From assembly GCF_040567655.1 (NCBI RefSeq), contig NZ_JBEXAC010000001.1, positions 1,302,001 through 1,366,000 on the forward strand: 64,000 nt of DNA, read 5' to 3'. The DNA is from Chitinophaga sp. H8 (GTDB lineage Bacteria; Bacteroidota; Bacteroidia; Chitinophagales; Chitinophagaceae). Made by a program: the position numbers and the translations under genes. The notes under the pieces are model-generated. The model was given only the letters and a program-made list of their open reading frames with translations. It was not told where the DNA came from and ran no database searches. This document shows, one piece after another, positions 63,629 through 64,000 of the stretch (the stretch's first letter is position 1; each line of letters starts with the position of its first letter).

Positions 63629-64000
63629 TTAATCAACCGGCTGTTTTTCAAACCGGCCGGTTTTTTCTTTTATTCTGATCCGGTATACAATAGGTCTTAT
63701 CGTATTTTCCCCGGTATGCGCATATTCCATTTCATGGTGCATTTCGGCCAGACCTGCGGTTTCACTAACCTTTGTTTTTTGCTTCATCAGGTGGCCTATA
63801 AGAAATTTCATAGCGTAGTATTTTTCCTTCTGATCTATCACTTCTTCGTAAGTGCCCCATAAAATAATACTACGCCAGTTAGTCAGATTGTCTATTTCAT
63901 CCACCTGGAAGCATATCTGTGGATGTTGCCGCATCATGCTAATTTTCATCCCTTCTTTTGAGTGTGCAATAATGTAGGTGCCATTAAAGGCATAGCTTAC
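63629..64000 (-). CDS. Pyridoxamine 5'-phosphate oxidase-like flavoprotein, 5' end outside window
   Basis: The frame stays open to the window edge; the 123 visible codons begin 'VSYAFNGTYIIAHSKEGMK' and continue 'MMRQHPQICFQVDEIDNLTNWRSIILWGTYEEV', the typical core of the NimA/PPOX-like FMN-binding split-barrel family. Such proteins bind FMN or F420-like cofactors and reduce small molecules. Start lies beyond 64000. It converges on ppsA with 13 bases between the stops; its upstream region, where another copy of the regulatory element might be expected, is not visible. Confidence 0.8.
   Translation of the reverse strand, partial: VSYAFNGTYIIAHSKEGMKISMMRQHPQICFQVDEIDNLTNWRSIILWGTYEEVIDQKEKYYAMKFLIGHLMKQKTKVSETAGLAEMHHEMEYAHTGENTIRPIVYRIRIKEKTGRFEKQPVD
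63635..63666 (+). terminator. Terminator of ppsA
   Basis: AACCGGC (63635-63641) pairs with GCCGGTT (63656-63662) over a 14-base loop and is followed by more T. It overlaps the 3' end of the convergent flavoprotein gene. Confidence 0.6.

Overview
The window looks like chromosome of a Bacteroidota soil bacterium, most likely a Chitinophaga-like member of the Chitinophagaceae. The evidence is a SusC/SusD pair with its ECF sigma factor and FecR anti-sigma factor, type IX secretion C-terminal domains of both kinds (the 'YPNP' type A at 1.8 kb and the 'FSPNGDG' type B at 33.8 kb), many lipobox lipoproteins, and Bacteroidota promoters of the TTTG-N19-TAnnTTTG form. No rRNA, tRNA, CRISPR array, complete insertion sequence or phage was seen.

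Layout. 0-2 kb: 3' part of a secreted glycan-active protein. 2-8 kb: small metabolic enzymes and a collagen-like lipoprotein. 8.3-16.4 kb: a transport locus in which ECF sigma, FecR, SusC (with an STN signalling domain), SusD and a thioredoxin-like lipoprotein lie in one direction and end at a strong terminator. 16.5-19 kb: a lone MacB/FtsX-type permease. 19.2-20.7 kb: a decayed second sigma/FecR locus, in which the sigma gene is followed by a 47-codon FecR stub running straight into a DUF1080 hydrolase gene that has lost its signal peptide. 21-37.3 kb: mixed accessory genes, including an orphan TPR/LytS-type kinase, a MocR regulator divergent from an EamA exporter, a 1155-residue T9SS surface protein with six SprB-like repeats, a CE15 glucuronoyl esterase and a TPR lipoprotein. 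37.4-40.7 kb: an AT-rich pair, a sigma-like protein with two region-4-like helix-turn-helix modules and a protein with two DUF262 domains. 41.2-47.5 kb: an alkyltransferase-like protein and a complete tripartite RND efflux operon.

49-64 kb is the most interesting part, a stress/energy island: two tandem universal stress proteins, Hsp20, a flavodoxin, an MgtA-type Mg2+ ATPase, class I fructose-bisphosphate aldolase, PEP synthase, a LOG-family protein, a pyridoxamine-oxidase-like flavoprotein, three small unknown proteins, a two-PAS histidine kinase and an unusual response regulator in which a receiver is fused to a Crp/Fnr-type cNMP-fold/HTH output. Reading the intergenic DNA of this island gave six copies of one compound element, in the sense of the controlled gene: TGAY-N4-ATCAT-N9-TGAY-N4-ATCAT. 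This is two Crp/Fnr-like palindromes exactly 22 bp apart. In all six copies a TA-starting -7 element begins at the same distance, 29.5 bp from the centre of the promoter-proximal palindrome, which would place that palindrome near -41.5, the classical class II activator position. The elements precede both usp genes, hsp20, both small unknown genes at 55.3 and 56.8 kb, and the small gene leading into ppsA. I infer that the receiver-Crp protein, driven by its PAS kinase, activates these promoters, forming a previously unrecognised (to my knowledge) regulon that couples protein and universal-stress protection to gluconeogenesis.
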